Virus record (IMG/VR): IMGVR_UViG_3300043427_001395
Location: 1 to 40,434 of that record
DNA: 40,434 nt
Reading direction: 5' to 3' (one strand)
Source: a virus
Shown: in pieces, positions 32,059-39,181 of the stretch
Position numbering within the stretch: position 1 is the first letter of the stretch
Layout of the letters: each line of letters opens with the position of its first letter
Translations under genes and position numbers: made by a program
The notes under the pieces: generated by a model
The model's database searches: none
Told to the model about the DNA's origin: nothing
Seen by the model: the letters and a program-made list of their open reading frames with translations, nothing else

Positions 32059-32991
32059 ATGACAACCAACCTGCCCGAAGTGCAGCGACCCCTGTCGCCT
32101 GCCGAAGTGTCATGGAAAGTGGCACAGAAGATTGCGAACACCCCGTTCGTGCCGACCGCCTTTCGAGGCAAGCCCGAATCGGTGTACGCCGCCGTCCTGT
32201 ACGGCGAGGAACTGGGCCTCGGCCCGATGCAGTCGCTGACACAGATCCACGTCATCGAAGGCAAGCCATCCCTCGCCCCCGAAGGCATGCGTGGCCTTGT
32301 CCTGAAAGCTGGTCACCGGATCGACGTCAAGGTTGCCAGCAACGACAAGGTCGTCCTGTACGGTCGTCGCGCTGACTCTGGTTCCGAAGCCACCGTCGAA
32401 TGGACCATGAAGGATGCCCAGCTTGCTGGCCTGGCAGGCCGAGGCGCATGGAAGACCTACCCTCGAGCGATGCTCATGGCCCGAGCCACCTCGGAACTGT
32501 GCCGCATGCTGTTCGCCGACATCATCGCCGGACTGTCCTACACCCCCGAGGAAGTCATGTCCATCTCCGGCCAGGAGTACGTCATGGTCCCCGCAGAAAC
32601 CCCTCAGACGGCCCTAGATGCCCCTGAGACGCCCGCTGAGCCGATGCCCGCAGAGATAGTGCTGGAAAACGTCACAGCCCCGTCTGCGGTCGCCGAGCCG
32701 GAGGTCGCCACATCGTGGGACACCGAGGAACCCTGGCAGGAATACTTCCCCGAGGCCAAGATCGTCGAAGCCGAAATCGTGGAAGACCGCCCGGCCCCGA
32801 GCAACGACCGTGTCGCGTCGGCCAAACAGTTGAACATGATCCGAGCCATTGCGAAAGGCTTGCAAATTACACAGGATGAATTACCCTCGCTGGTGTCAGG
32901 TGTAATCAACAAAGAAGTAAACGTCCTGCAAAGCATCACAATCCAAGAAGCATCAAAAGTAATTGACTATCTGAAGGGGATGGAACAATGA
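32059..32991 (+). CDS. recT: RecT-family single-strand annealing protein
   Basis: A 310-residue protein. The core (residues about 15-175) has the RecT arrangement: FRGKPESVYAAVLYGEELGLGPMQSLTQIHVIEGKPSLAPEGMRGLVLKAGH (in pieces), then EWTMKDAQLAGLAGRGAWKTYPRAML and a conserved helix. The middle (180-240) is an acidic, Pro-rich linker. The C-terminal 50 residues are a separate helical domain. It should anneal complementary DNA strands during recombination or replication. No partner exonuclease was found next to it. Confidence 0.85.
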   Translation: MTTNLPEVQRPLSPAEVSWKVAQKIANTPFVPTAFRGKPESVYAAVLYGEELGLGPMQSLTQIHVIEGKPSLAPEGMRGLVLKAGHRIDVKVASNDKVVLYGRRADSGSEATVEWTMKDAQLAGLAGRGAWKTYPRAMLMARATSELCRMLFADIIAGLSYTPEEVMSISGQEYVMVPAETPQTALDAPETPAEPMPAEIVLENVTAPSAVAEPEVATSWDTEEPWQEYFPEAKIVEAEIVEDRPAPSNDRVASAKQLNMIRAIAKGLQITQDELPSLVSGVINKEVNVLQSITIQEASKVIDYLKGMEQ

Positions 32992-33227
32992 AAAGAATCA
33001 GTAAGAAATCACGCATTAAGGCAATGGAACTACAAATGTCCGTCATGCGTCATCAAATGCTTAAGGCAGCAGACGCGATCGATTCTTTGCGTGAAGAAAA
33101 CGAAGCTTTGCGTCAACGTGGCGATCGCCTCGTAACAGCACTTGACAAAGACGATGCAACCGTCAACTCTGCGTGGCGCATCGGCAACGCCGTTTCTGCA
33201 TGGAAAGAATTCGACATCAATGACTGA
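32988..33227 (+). CDS. Small coiled-coil protein
   Basis: A 79-residue protein with a basic N-terminus (MKRISKKSRIKA) and a clear coiled coil (MLKAADAIDSLREENEALRQRGDRLV). It overlaps RecT by four bases and the WhiB gene by eight. Local composition is A/T-richer than average. Function unknown. Confidence 0.68.
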   Translation: MKRISKKSRIKAMELQMSVMRHQMLKAADAIDSLREENEALRQRGDRLVTALDKDDATVNSAWRIGNAVSAWKEFDIND

Positions 33228-33774
33228 CAAGTTTTACATGCCGTGGGAAAACCAGATCGACCAGTCATTCAAAGAACACGCCGCCTGCCGTGGCATTGAC
33301 ACAGAACTGTTCATGCCCGGCGTCGGCGAAAACGGCAAAGAGGCTAAAGCCATCTGCAACGGCACTAAACCCACCAAAACCAACCCTGGTATGCCGGAAT
33401 GCCCAGTCAAACAAGAATGTCTCGAGTACGCCCTACAGCTACCCGGCATTACCATTGGGGTATTCGGAGGCACAACCGAACGTGAACGGCGTCTGCTAAA
33501 ACGTCAAATTGTGTCCGGGGTGAACTACATATCAAATAAACCAGTTGCAGTTCACGCAAAACGCCCCATGCGGCATGGCACATCTGCCGGGTATGAACAA
33601 CATAGGCGCCGTAGAGAAACACCCTGCGATGCCTGCAAGGAGGCACATACACAAGCCGCTAGAGGGTGGCGAAACAGGGCCAACGACCAAGTGACCATGC
33701 CTGCATTGAAGAATCTCGTAACCTTAATCCATGCCGAAAATGCACGGTCATCACGAACCGCCGACCGAGGCTGA
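33220..33774 (+). CDS. WhiB-like iron-sulfur regulator with zinc-binding extension
   Basis: A 184-residue protein. Four Cys (23, 46, 61 and 67) and the GVFGG turn (80-84) followed by TERERRLLKRQ match WhiB transcription factors, which bind a 4Fe-4S cluster and sigma factor. The spacing between the second and third Cys is 14 residues instead of the usual two. A C-terminal extension (about 117-155) has HGTSAGYEQHRRRRETPCDACKEAH (split), a Cys-pair motif common in actinophage proteins. WhiB is found only in Actinobacteria and their phages, so this fixes the host phylum. It could reprogramme host transcription. Confidence 0.82.
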   Translation: MTDKFYMPWENQIDQSFKEHAACRGIDTELFMPGVGENGKEAKAICNGTKPTKTNPGMPECPVKQECLEYALQLPGITIGVFGGTTERERRLLKRQIVSGVNYISNKPVAVHAKRPMRHGTSAGYEQHRRRRETPCDACKEAHTQAARGWRNRANDQVTMPALKNLVTLIHAENARSSRTADRG

Positions 33775-33907
33775 CTGTGATTTGTGCGGGCAGCCGGTCA
33801 ACCCGGTGACCCGCCACAACTTCCACCACCAAACCGGGACAGTTACCTGCAACACCTGCCAACAAGACAGCGTTTACTACAAATACCGAAGGGAAGAATG
33901 GGAATGA
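33731..33907 (+). CDS. Small His/Cys zinc-binding protein
   Basis: A 58-residue protein in another frame over the last 44 bases of the WhiB gene. It has two cysteine pairs, CDLC (16-19) and CNTC (40-43), with a His-rich stretch between them (RHNFHH). This is a good candidate zinc ribbon. The stop overlaps the next start. Function unknown; perhaps DNA binding. Confidence 0.6.
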   Translation: MPKMHGHHEPPTEADCDLCGQPVNPVTRHNFHHQTGTVTCNTCQQDSVYYKYRREEWE

Positions 33908-34242
33908 ACAACGTCATCCAACTGCCATTGACGTTCCGAGCAAGCGATCCGTCGACCAGCCAGCAAGCCCCCGGCAAGATCCGGCGCATGACCACCAACT
34001 ATGCGCTGCTCGGCGTCTACTGCCTGAACGACTTGACAGACGAGGAAGCTGTCGAGGTGATGCTCGGCCGCCCCGCCACGCTCGCCGATGAAGGCAAGCG
34101 TCGCCGATGCTCCGACCTGCGCGCACTCGGTTGGATCGCCCCGACTGGCGACACCCGCCCGAACGCATCGGGCCGCCAGCGAATCGTCTGCGCCATTACC
34201 GACGCCGGACGTGACGCCTGGATGGAGCAACAAAATGGATGA
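33904..34242 (+). CDS. Winged-helix-like DNA-binding protein
   Basis: A 112-residue protein. Residues 38-105 read as a winged helix: a first helix pair (LTDEEAVEVML), a recognition region (ADEGKRRRCSDLRALGWIAPTG) and a wing ending in IVCAITDAGRDAWME. Similar domains occur in phage replication and regulatory proteins. ATG 33904 overlaps the preceding stop, and the 3' end overlaps the next gene by eight bases. Its target is unknown. Confidence 0.68.
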   Translation: MNNVIQLPLTFRASDPSTSQQAPGKIRRMTTNYALLGVYCLNDLTDEEAVEVMLGRPATLADEGKRRRCSDLRALGWIAPTGDTRPNASGRQRIVCAITDAGRDAWMEQQNG

Positions 34243-34387
34243 AAAGGATCGTTTGATTGCCGAACTGCGCGAGCAGATCGAAGAACTCGAGACGCGCGTC
34301 TCCACCCTGGACATCGCCGTCAACCATTGGCAACACAACTACAAGCAGTTAGACCTGCTCTACTCACAGTTGGCCGGTCGTGGCTGA
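34235..34387 (+). CDS. Small coiled-coil protein
   Basis: A 50-residue, strongly helical peptide (LIAELREQIEELETRVSTLDIAV). It overlaps genes on both sides by eight bases. A typical actinophage small coiled coil of unknown role. Confidence 0.6.
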   Translation: MDEKDRLIAELREQIEELETRVSTLDIAVNHWQHNYKQLDLLYSQLAGRG

Positions 34388-34463
34388 CTTCCTGCTCACC
34401 CTGGTGATGGCCGCCTACATCACGGCGCTCGTCATCGCATTCTGGAAGGCATTTACCGAATGA
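34380..34463 (+). CDS. 27-residue membrane peptide
   Basis: GTG 34380 opens a 27-residue frame that is almost wholly one hydrophobic segment (FLLTLVMAAYITALVIAFW). It overlaps the previous gene by eight bases and the next by four. The tight packing supports translation. Function unknown. Confidence 0.5.
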   Translation: MADFLLTLVMAAYITALVIAFWKAFTE

Positions 34464-34612
34464 CACGCGAAGAATGGATCGCCTACGGAATGGCTAAAAA
34501 GTGGTGCACATACATAACGTGCGTCACCCATGAAGGGCCAAGAGACATAGACAAGTTTGTTGACGATGAAGACGCCTGTTGGTTCGTTTTAGAATTGCTT
34601 GACAATGAATAA
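34460..34612 (+). CDS. Small acidic protein
   Basis: A 50-residue protein with a Trp/Cys-containing first half (EEWIAYGMAKKWCTYITCV) and an acidic second half (DKFVDDEDACWFVLELLDNE). Overlaps on both sides. No family recognised. Confidence 0.5.
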   Translation: MTREEWIAYGMAKKWCTYITCVTHEGPRDIDKFVDDEDACWFVLELLDNE

Positions 34613-34748
34613 GCGTTGGAGATGCCCAAAATGCAACAACACCGTCACGACCCACGTTCCCCTCTCGGCCCCACCTACATGCGGCAGGCATACTGGCAAG
34701 AACGCAGTCGAAATGAAGGAATTGCCCACGCCACCGGCGAGCGAGTGA
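34605..34748 (+). CDS. Small zinc-ribbon-like protein
   Basis: A 47-residue protein beginning MNKRWRCPKCNNTVTTHVPL and continuing APPTCGRH. The CPKC pair and a third Cys after a TTHVPLSAPPT strand resemble small zinc ribbons common in actinophages. A second frame (34679-34828) overlaps its 3' half; both look plausible. Confidence 0.55.
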   Translation: MNKRWRCPKCNNTVTTHVPLSAPPTCGRHTGKNAVEMKELPTPPASE

Positions 34749-34828
34749 TCTACAGCACCTTCGTGCTCGCAGCCGCCATCCTCACCCTCGGGGCCACTTC
34801 GGCCCTCGTCCGAAAGATCAACAAGTGA
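34679..34828 (+). CDS. Small membrane protein
   Basis: A 49-residue frame from ATG 34679 (upstream in-frame ATGs at 34622 and 34631 would give a longer form). It has a polar N-terminus and a clear transmembrane segment (VIYSTFVLAAAILTLGATSALV) with a basic end. It shares 70 bases with the zinc-ribbon gene in another frame, so the true start is uncertain. The next gene's GTG overlaps its stop. Confidence 0.5.
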   Translation: MRQAYWQERSRNEGIAHATGERVIYSTFVLAAAILTLGATSALVRKINK

Positions 34829-35085
34829 CCCGCAACCGCATCAACATCGACGTCGATGACCGCATGGACGCCTGGATCAGCCTCACCGCCAAGGTCGCCG
34901 GAGTATCCAAAACCGAAGCCGCTAGAGCACTACTGGCCCATATGCAAGACAATCACCTGGCCGACCCTGTAGACATTACACGTCGGGTTGAAACACATCG
35001 GAAGTCGGCGAATCAGGCGCGAGGCCAGCGCCAAAAGTCTCACCGCTTGGATCAACAACAATCTGTTCCAACACATCAGCAGTAG
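34825..35085 (+). CDS. Ribbon-helix-helix-like protein
   Basis: An 86-residue protein whose first 48 residues (RINIDVDDRMDAWISLTAKVAGVSKTEAARALLAHM, in pieces) match a CopG/Arc-type ribbon-helix-helix DNA-binding domain. The polar Gln/Arg-rich C-terminus lies over the 3' end of the convergent integrase-like gene (110-bp overlap), so it may be a run-on tail. It could repress the neighbouring int-like gene. Confidence 0.6.
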   Translation: MTRNRINIDVDDRMDAWISLTAKVAGVSKTEAARALLAHMQDNHLADPVDITRRVETHRKSANQARGQRQKSHRLDQQQSVPTHQQ

Positions 35086-35917
35086 TCACATCCGAAACAG
35101 GGTTACGCAAACCAAGCGTTTCCCTAACCCACCGATCAGTCGCATGGCCCATCCATTTAGCGATAACTGCCGGTTCAACCCCACGTTCGTACTGACGTCG
35201 CACCGCAGCACGACGCAAATCCTGCACAGTTACCGGCCTACCAAGAGCAGTTGACGCAATACGACTAATTTGAACAGACGCATAATCAGAACGACGATCA
35301 GCAGACAAAGCAGTAGCTGAGCCACCCAAAGACGTGACAGGCGAAAAAACAGACGACAAACCAAGCGTCAACAACTCGAGCCGCCCAGTAACCGGGATTT
35401 CCCGCAATGTTCCACGCCTAGACGTAATACGAACCAGAGTCCTACCCTCCCAAGTTCGTACATCTGTCGGCGTAACACGCAAAGCTTCGGCACAATCCAA
35501 ACCACAAAACGCCACCATTCCAGCCAACCATTCCCAACGCGGCCCCTTAACCCCAGCAGCAGTCATGACAGCTACCAAATCATCATCCGACAAAGCAACA
35601 AAACTGATGTCGGAACGCACGCGTTTAACACACTTAGCCTCACGGAACCCATGACCAGCAATAATCCCCTCGAACAACAAATGGTCGAACCATTGCCGGA
35701 CACCAGAAAAACGGGAATGAACAGACGTCGGCGTGTATTGCAAAGCCAACCAGTCAGCAAACTGTTGAGCGTTCACAAAAGAACCGTCCAAAGCATGAAT
35801 ACCAGAAGCATCACAGAACCGCTGCCAAGTCATGATGTCTTTCTTGTATCGACGCCGAGTATGAATCGACGGCTGCGACCCCAAGAACTTCGCAGTAGCA
35901 GAACGAACAGACGACAT
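34976..35917 (-). CDS. Tyrosine-recombinase-like protein with degenerate active site
   Basis: A 313-residue protein with the two-domain layout of phage integrases: an N-terminal SAM-like core-binding domain (residues about 1-95, RRRYKKDIMTWQRFCDASG) and a catalytic-like domain (about 105-275). Landmarks are present but altered. Box I reads FCGLDCAEAL, so Arg is replaced by Asp141. The HxxR box reads QDLR (Gln232, Arg235). MGH keeps His258. No Tyr occurs at the expected place about nine residues later. It may be catalytically inactive, or use a Tyr elsewhere. The start at 35917 follows AGGAGG. Confidence 0.75.
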   Translation of the reverse strand: MSSVRSATAKFLGSQPSIHTRRRYKKDIMTWQRFCDASGIHALDGSFVNAQQFADWLALQYTPTSVHSRFSGVRQWFDHLLFEGIIAGHGFREAKCVKRVRSDISFVALSDDDLVAVMTAAGVKGPRWEWLAGMVAFCGLDCAEALRVTPTDVRTWEGRTLVRITSRRGTLREIPVTGRLELLTLGLSSVFSPVTSLGGSATALSADRRSDYASVQISRIASTALGRPVTVQDLRRAAVRRQYERGVEPAVIAKWMGHATDRWVRETLGLRNPVSDVTTADVLEQIVVDPSGETFGAGLAPDSPTSDVFQPDV

Positions 35918-35940
35918 GGTGAGAACCTCCTACAAACAAT

Positions 35941-35970
35941 GATAAACACAAACGCCCAGCGATAAACACA
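35941..35970. repeat. Direct repeats upstream of the recombinase-like gene
   Basis: GATAAACACA occurs at 35941-35950 and 35961-35970, exactly 20 bp apart (two helical turns), with a weaker third element CGATGAACG following. They lie 24 to 53 bases upstream of the minus-strand start. They could be operator sites or arm-type binding sites of the recombinase. The stretch 35918-36040 otherwise holds no gene. Confidence 0.5.
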
Positions 35971-36040
35971 CGATGAACGCAACAAATTTTTTGCTCGCCA
36001 CGCACGCCATCATGCCCACACCCAGGACTTTTTTTACAAG

Positions 36041-36328
36041 TCACAGCAATTTCACCGATTCGGTCGAGTGATCGACGCCCGCTAGGTACGCGTCGACGAT
36101 CGCGGCGAGACCGGCGACCGTCGAGGCCGGGGACATCTCGACGACGTGGAACGACCCACCGCTCGCCGACTCGATCCACACCGACCACCCGGTCGGGACC
36201 GGCCCGACCTTCCACGCCCACCCGGCCGGGAGAGCCGGGAGACGCTCGACGAGGATCGGGAGACACGAGCGCGTGTGCTCGTGACGAGCGTCGCCACGAG
36301 CACACGCGGGAAGACGTGCGAAGGTCAC
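36041..36328 (-). CDS. Hypothetical protein, last gene of the island operon
   Basis: A 95-residue protein from GTG 36328, chosen because it follows a GAGGTGACCTC ribosome site directly after the preceding stop. The core (LPAGWAWKVGPVPTGWSVWIESASGGSFHVVEM) is a beta-rich unit with several Trp, then a helix (TVAGLAAIVDAYLAGVDH). Its last bases lie at the island border and use ordinary composition. No family recognised. Confidence 0.6.
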   Translation of the reverse strand: MTFARLPACARGDARHEHTRSCLPILVERLPALPAGWAWKVGPVPTGWSVWIESASGGSFHVVEMSPASTVAGLAAIVDAYLAGVDHSTESVKLL

Positions 36329-36332
36329 GAGG

Positions 36333-36539
36333 TCACCTCGACGACGTGTCCTCGTCGAGGACGCGTCGCACGCGACACGCGACGAGAGCGACCACGAGGG
36401 ACGCGCACACGTCCCACGCGATCGGCGCCCGTGGGCCGGGATCCTCGCCCGCGAGGAACACGATCCCACCTCGAAGGATCACGAGCGAGACGACGAACGT
36501 CCCGACGAGCGTCACGATGCCGAGCCTGTCCACCTTCAC
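36333..36539 (-). CDS. Small two-pass membrane protein
   Basis: A 68-residue protein from GTG 36539, preceded by GAAGGAGATCGACC. There are two hydrophobic segments (residues about 7-26, GIVTLVGTFVVSLVILRGGIVFL; and about 40-56, WDVCASLVVALVAC) and an Arg/Asp-rich tail. It is the only membrane component of the ATPase-VWA operon and could anchor or receive the product of that module. Codon overlap with the 56-residue gene supports it. Confidence 0.6.
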   Translation of the reverse strand: MKVDRLGIVTLVGTFVVSLVILRGGIVFLAGEDPGPRAPIAWDVCASLVVALVACRVRRVLDEDTSSR

Positions 36540-36706
36540 GGTCGATCTCCTTCGTCGTCGAGCCGGGTCCGAAGTGCGGCGACCTCGCGAACGATCTCCC
36601 GAAGGAGATCGCCCACGAGATCCCACGCGTGCCGATCTCGACCGTCGGCGAGCGCGATCTCGATCGAGACGAGAGCACGTCCGACACGGTCGAGATCGAG
36701 GCTCAC
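36536..36706 (-). CDS. Small amphipathic helical protein
   Basis: A 56-residue protein from GTG 36706 with a regular amphipathic pattern (LVSIEIALADGRDRH; LVGDLLREIVREVAALRTRLDD). It overlaps the winged-helix gene upstream and the membrane-protein gene downstream, each by four bases (GTGA). The perfect coupling makes it likely real although short. Unknown function; it may be a coiled-coil subunit. Confidence 0.55.
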   Translation of the reverse strand: MSLDLDRVGRALVSIEIALADGRDRHAWDLVGDLLREIVREVAALRTRLDDEGDRP

Positions 36707-37107
36707 GAGTCGGCTCCCGTCGAGTCGTCGAGCAGTCCGTCGAGTGCTACTCGTGCGTAGTCGAGCGCGAGCCGGACGTCGTCGAGCGCCCGGACGAGCC
36801 GATCTCGCTCGACGTTGTCGAGTGTCCGTCGACGGACCGTCGAGGTCGGGACGTGCTCTCGACGACGGACCGTCGAGGTCTCACGCTCGACGTGTTCGGC
36901 GAGAACGTAGACCGACCGTCCTCGACGCTTCGTCGAGGTCCGGATCACCTCTCCCGTCCCCTTGAGGGTCGCGAGACGTGCGCTCGCCGTGTTCTGGTCG
37001 AGCCGCGTTCTCGACGCGACCTCGCTCGACGTGGCGCCCCGTTCTCCACGTTCCCGAAGGACGTCGAGGACGAGCACCCGTCCCGGTTTCCGTGTGCGTG
37101 TTCTCAT
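36703..37107 (-). CDS. Winged-helix regulator (MarR/ArsR-like)
   Basis: A 134-residue protein from ATG 37107, preceded by AAGGGGGTGAAC. Residues about 10-68 form a winged helix: VLVLDVLRERGERGATSSEVASRTRLDQNTASARLATLKGTGEVIRT, then the wing STKRRGRSVYVL (split). The C-terminal third is a basic, helical tail (LVRALDDVRLALDYARVALDGLL). It is the only evident DNA-binding protein of the island and may control the operon. Immunity repressor is an alternative, since no other repressor is obvious. Confidence 0.7.
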   Translation of the reverse strand: MRTRTRKPGRVLVLDVLRERGERGATSSEVASRTRLDQNTASARLATLKGTGEVIRTSTKRRGRSVYVLAEHVERETSTVRRREHVPTSTVRRRTLDNVERDRLVRALDDVRLALDYARVALDGLLDDSTGADS

Positions 37108-37127
37108 GTGTTCACCCCCTTTCGTTC

Positions 37128-37664
37128 TCACAAGATCACCAACCCACCGCACGACCGAAGAAAGGACGTGAATCCCTCGACGGTCTCGCGCTCGAAGGTG
37201 AACAGCGTGTCCTCGTGCTCGTGACGGCCGAGACCGTCGCACACGTCGCACGTTCCGACGTCCCGGCCGAGAGCGATCCGTCGAGTCTCGTCGAGGACGA
37301 TCGACGGGAGATCGAGAAGACGACCGATCTCGTCGGTCCGAATCCCGGTCCCTTCACACGTCGAGCAGTCGACGAGGTCGAGGCTCGCGTAATGGTCGAG
37401 CATCGCCCGGATCGCTTCGTCGATCTCTCCGGTCGAGAGATCTGCGGCGAGCGCGTCGGCGATCCGTCGAGTCGTCTCCGCGTCGAGCCGGACCGGATTG
37501 TCGACCGGCCGAAGACCTCGACCGATCGTCTCGTGATCGAGAAGCTCCGGGTGGGCGAATCCGATCCACGTCCACAGTCGAGGCCACGCTCGACCCCGAA
37601 CCCTCGCGTGATGCGCGTCGGTCGCCGGGTCGAGCGCGACGAGGTCGATGTAGGTCTCGATCAT
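37128..37664 (-). CDS. Protein with two CxxCxGxG zinc motifs, partner of VWA protein
   Basis: A 178-residue protein. The N-terminal 100 residues are mixed alpha/beta with a helical middle (LDAETTRRIADALAADLSTGEIDEAIRAML). CSTCEGTG and CDVCDGLG (about residues 110-145) are DnaJ-type zinc half-sites that together can bind one zinc, separated by an insert of about 30 residues. DnaJ zinc domains bind unfolded protein. ATG 37664 overlaps the VWA stop (ATGA); an upstream ATG at 37679 lies inside the VWA gene. It suggests a substrate adaptor for the ATPase-VWA pair. Confidence 0.68.
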   Translation of the reverse strand: MIETYIDLVALDPATDAHHARVRGRAWPRLWTWIGFAHPELLDHETIGRGLRPVDNPVRLDAETTRRIADALAADLSTGEIDEAIRAMLDHYASLDLVDCSTCEGTGIRTDEIGRLLDLPSIVLDETRRIALGRDVGTCDVCDGLGRHEHEDTLFTFERETVEGFTSFLRSCGGLVIL

Positions 37665-39181
37665 CGTCGACCCCCCCATACTTCGGCGACGCGTGCGTCG
37701 GTGAGACCGTGAGTCAGGTTCCGTGCGTACTTCGCCGGGAGACGTCCCGTCTTCGAGCGTCGGAGAGCGTCGATCGCGTCCTCGACGTCGTCGACCATGT
37801 GAACCCCGTGGCGTCCGACGTCGGCGATGATCGAGAGCCGATCTGCGGCCGAAGCGAAGTCGTCCGTCGAGTAGGTGACGTACCCGTCACATACCCACAC
37901 GATCGGCTCGCTTCCTCGACGGACCGAGAGCGCGTAGTCGAGCGCGGGACGGTCGCAACCGTTCCCACCGTTCCCTTCTCGCAACCTCGACGCGATCCGT
38001 CCTCGATCGGCGAGCACCCACACGTTCGGGACGCCCGGTCGTCGAGGACGCGTCGAGTAACCGATCACGAGACACCCGGCCGACACCTTCACGATCTCTT
38101 CGATGTCGCGCATCGAGAGACGCATAGAGCCGGACTGATCGATCAGCACGATCCCGCCGGTCGAGCGAACGTCACGAGAGAAGATGCGACGGTCCGGGTC
38201 CGTGAGAAGGAGATCGATCCGTCGAGGGACGATCCCGACGTCCGTCCTCGATCGGCGGCGTCCCATCTCGTTCGGCGCCCACCTGTTGAGAGCGACCGAT
38301 CGGTCCCATACGAGAGGCGCCCACGTCGTCGTGGTCGACGTCTCGACGACCTCGTCACCGGGAACGTCTGGAAGGACATCGCCGGGACTGTTCGAGCCAC
38401 CGTCGAGAAGCGCGTCGATCGTCTTCGCGAGGTTCGCCGTGAACGTGAACCCGCGAGGGACCACGACCGTCTTCTGCTCGACGTTGGCGTCGGCCCGGTA
38501 CTCGTCGAGATCCTCGTCGAGCCGGATCGGTTTCGTCGACGCGATCGCCGATCGCAACGCGACACCGAGTCGAGCACCGCGTCCCTTCTTCCCGATTCGT
38601 CCCCGGAGACCGTTCGAGCGTGCGTCGACGACGATCGATTCCTCGACCTTCGAGACGAATGAGGCGAGACGATCGGCCGTGTCCGGATCGATGTCCCGGA
38701 CACCCTTCACGAAGTCGGCGTGTCCCTTCGTGAACATCGTCCCGATCGCCATCTCGACGAGCGCCCGGACTGACTTCGATTCGGCGACCCGTCGACCCAT
38801 CGTCCGTTCCGATCCGTCGACGAGAGCGTCGAGATCGAACCCGGCCGACATCGCGAGCAGATTCACCCGGACTTCTTCCACCGCTCGAATCGTCGAGCCG
38901 GTAATCCCGAGCACCTTCTCGATCTCGTCGAGGTTGTCCGGCGACACCTTCGCGTGCGTCATCTCGTGCGCTCGAATCACGCGAGCCGACATCGAGTCCC
39001 CGACCGGGACGCGCATCCGTCGACGATCGAGATCGGTCCACGCTTCACCACGAACCGGGAGACCTTCCTCGACGATCCACGGTCCGGCTTCTCGATCTCG
39101 ACGTGTGATCGCTTCGGGGAACGCGGAGACGGGACGCGTTGAGCGTCCCGTCCCCTTCGATCCGTTCGAGATCGACGTCAC
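37661..39181 (-). CDS. HExxH metallopeptidase-like and VWA-domain fusion
   Basis: A 506-residue protein. Residues 67-76 (ARVIRAHEMTH) carry an HExxH zinc motif, with VEEVRVNLL (101-109) as a possible third-ligand helix, as in CobT-like and DUF2201-like phage proteins. The C-terminal half is a von Willebrand factor A domain: MIDAS IDQSGSM (347-353), GNGGNGCDR (403-411) and VWVCDGYVT (428-436, Asp432). VWA proteins of this class work with a MoxR/CobS ATPase to remodel or metallate targets. GTG 39181 overlaps the ATPase stop by four bases. The HExxH and VWA pairing in one chain is notable. Confidence 0.82.
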   Translation of the reverse strand: MTSISNGSKGTGRSTRPVSAFPEAITRRDREAGPWIVEEGLPVRGEAWTDLDRRRMRVPVGDSMSARVIRAHEMTHAKVSPDNLDEIEKVLGITGSTIRAVEEVRVNLLAMSAGFDLDALVDGSERTMGRRVAESKSVRALVEMAIGTMFTKGHADFVKGVRDIDPDTADRLASFVSKVEESIVVDARSNGLRGRIGKKGRGARLGVALRSAIASTKPIRLDEDLDEYRADANVEQKTVVVPRGFTFTANLAKTIDALLDGGSNSPGDVLPDVPGDEVVETSTTTTWAPLVWDRSVALNRWAPNEMGRRRSRTDVGIVPRRIDLLLTDPDRRIFSRDVRSTGGIVLIDQSGSMRLSMRDIEEIVKVSAGCLVIGYSTRPRRPGVPNVWVLADRGRIASRLREGNGGNGCDRPALDYALSVRRGSEPIVWVCDGYVTYSTDDFASAADRLSIIADVGRHGVHMVDDVEDAIDALRRSKTGRLPAKYARNLTHGLTDARVAEVWGGRR

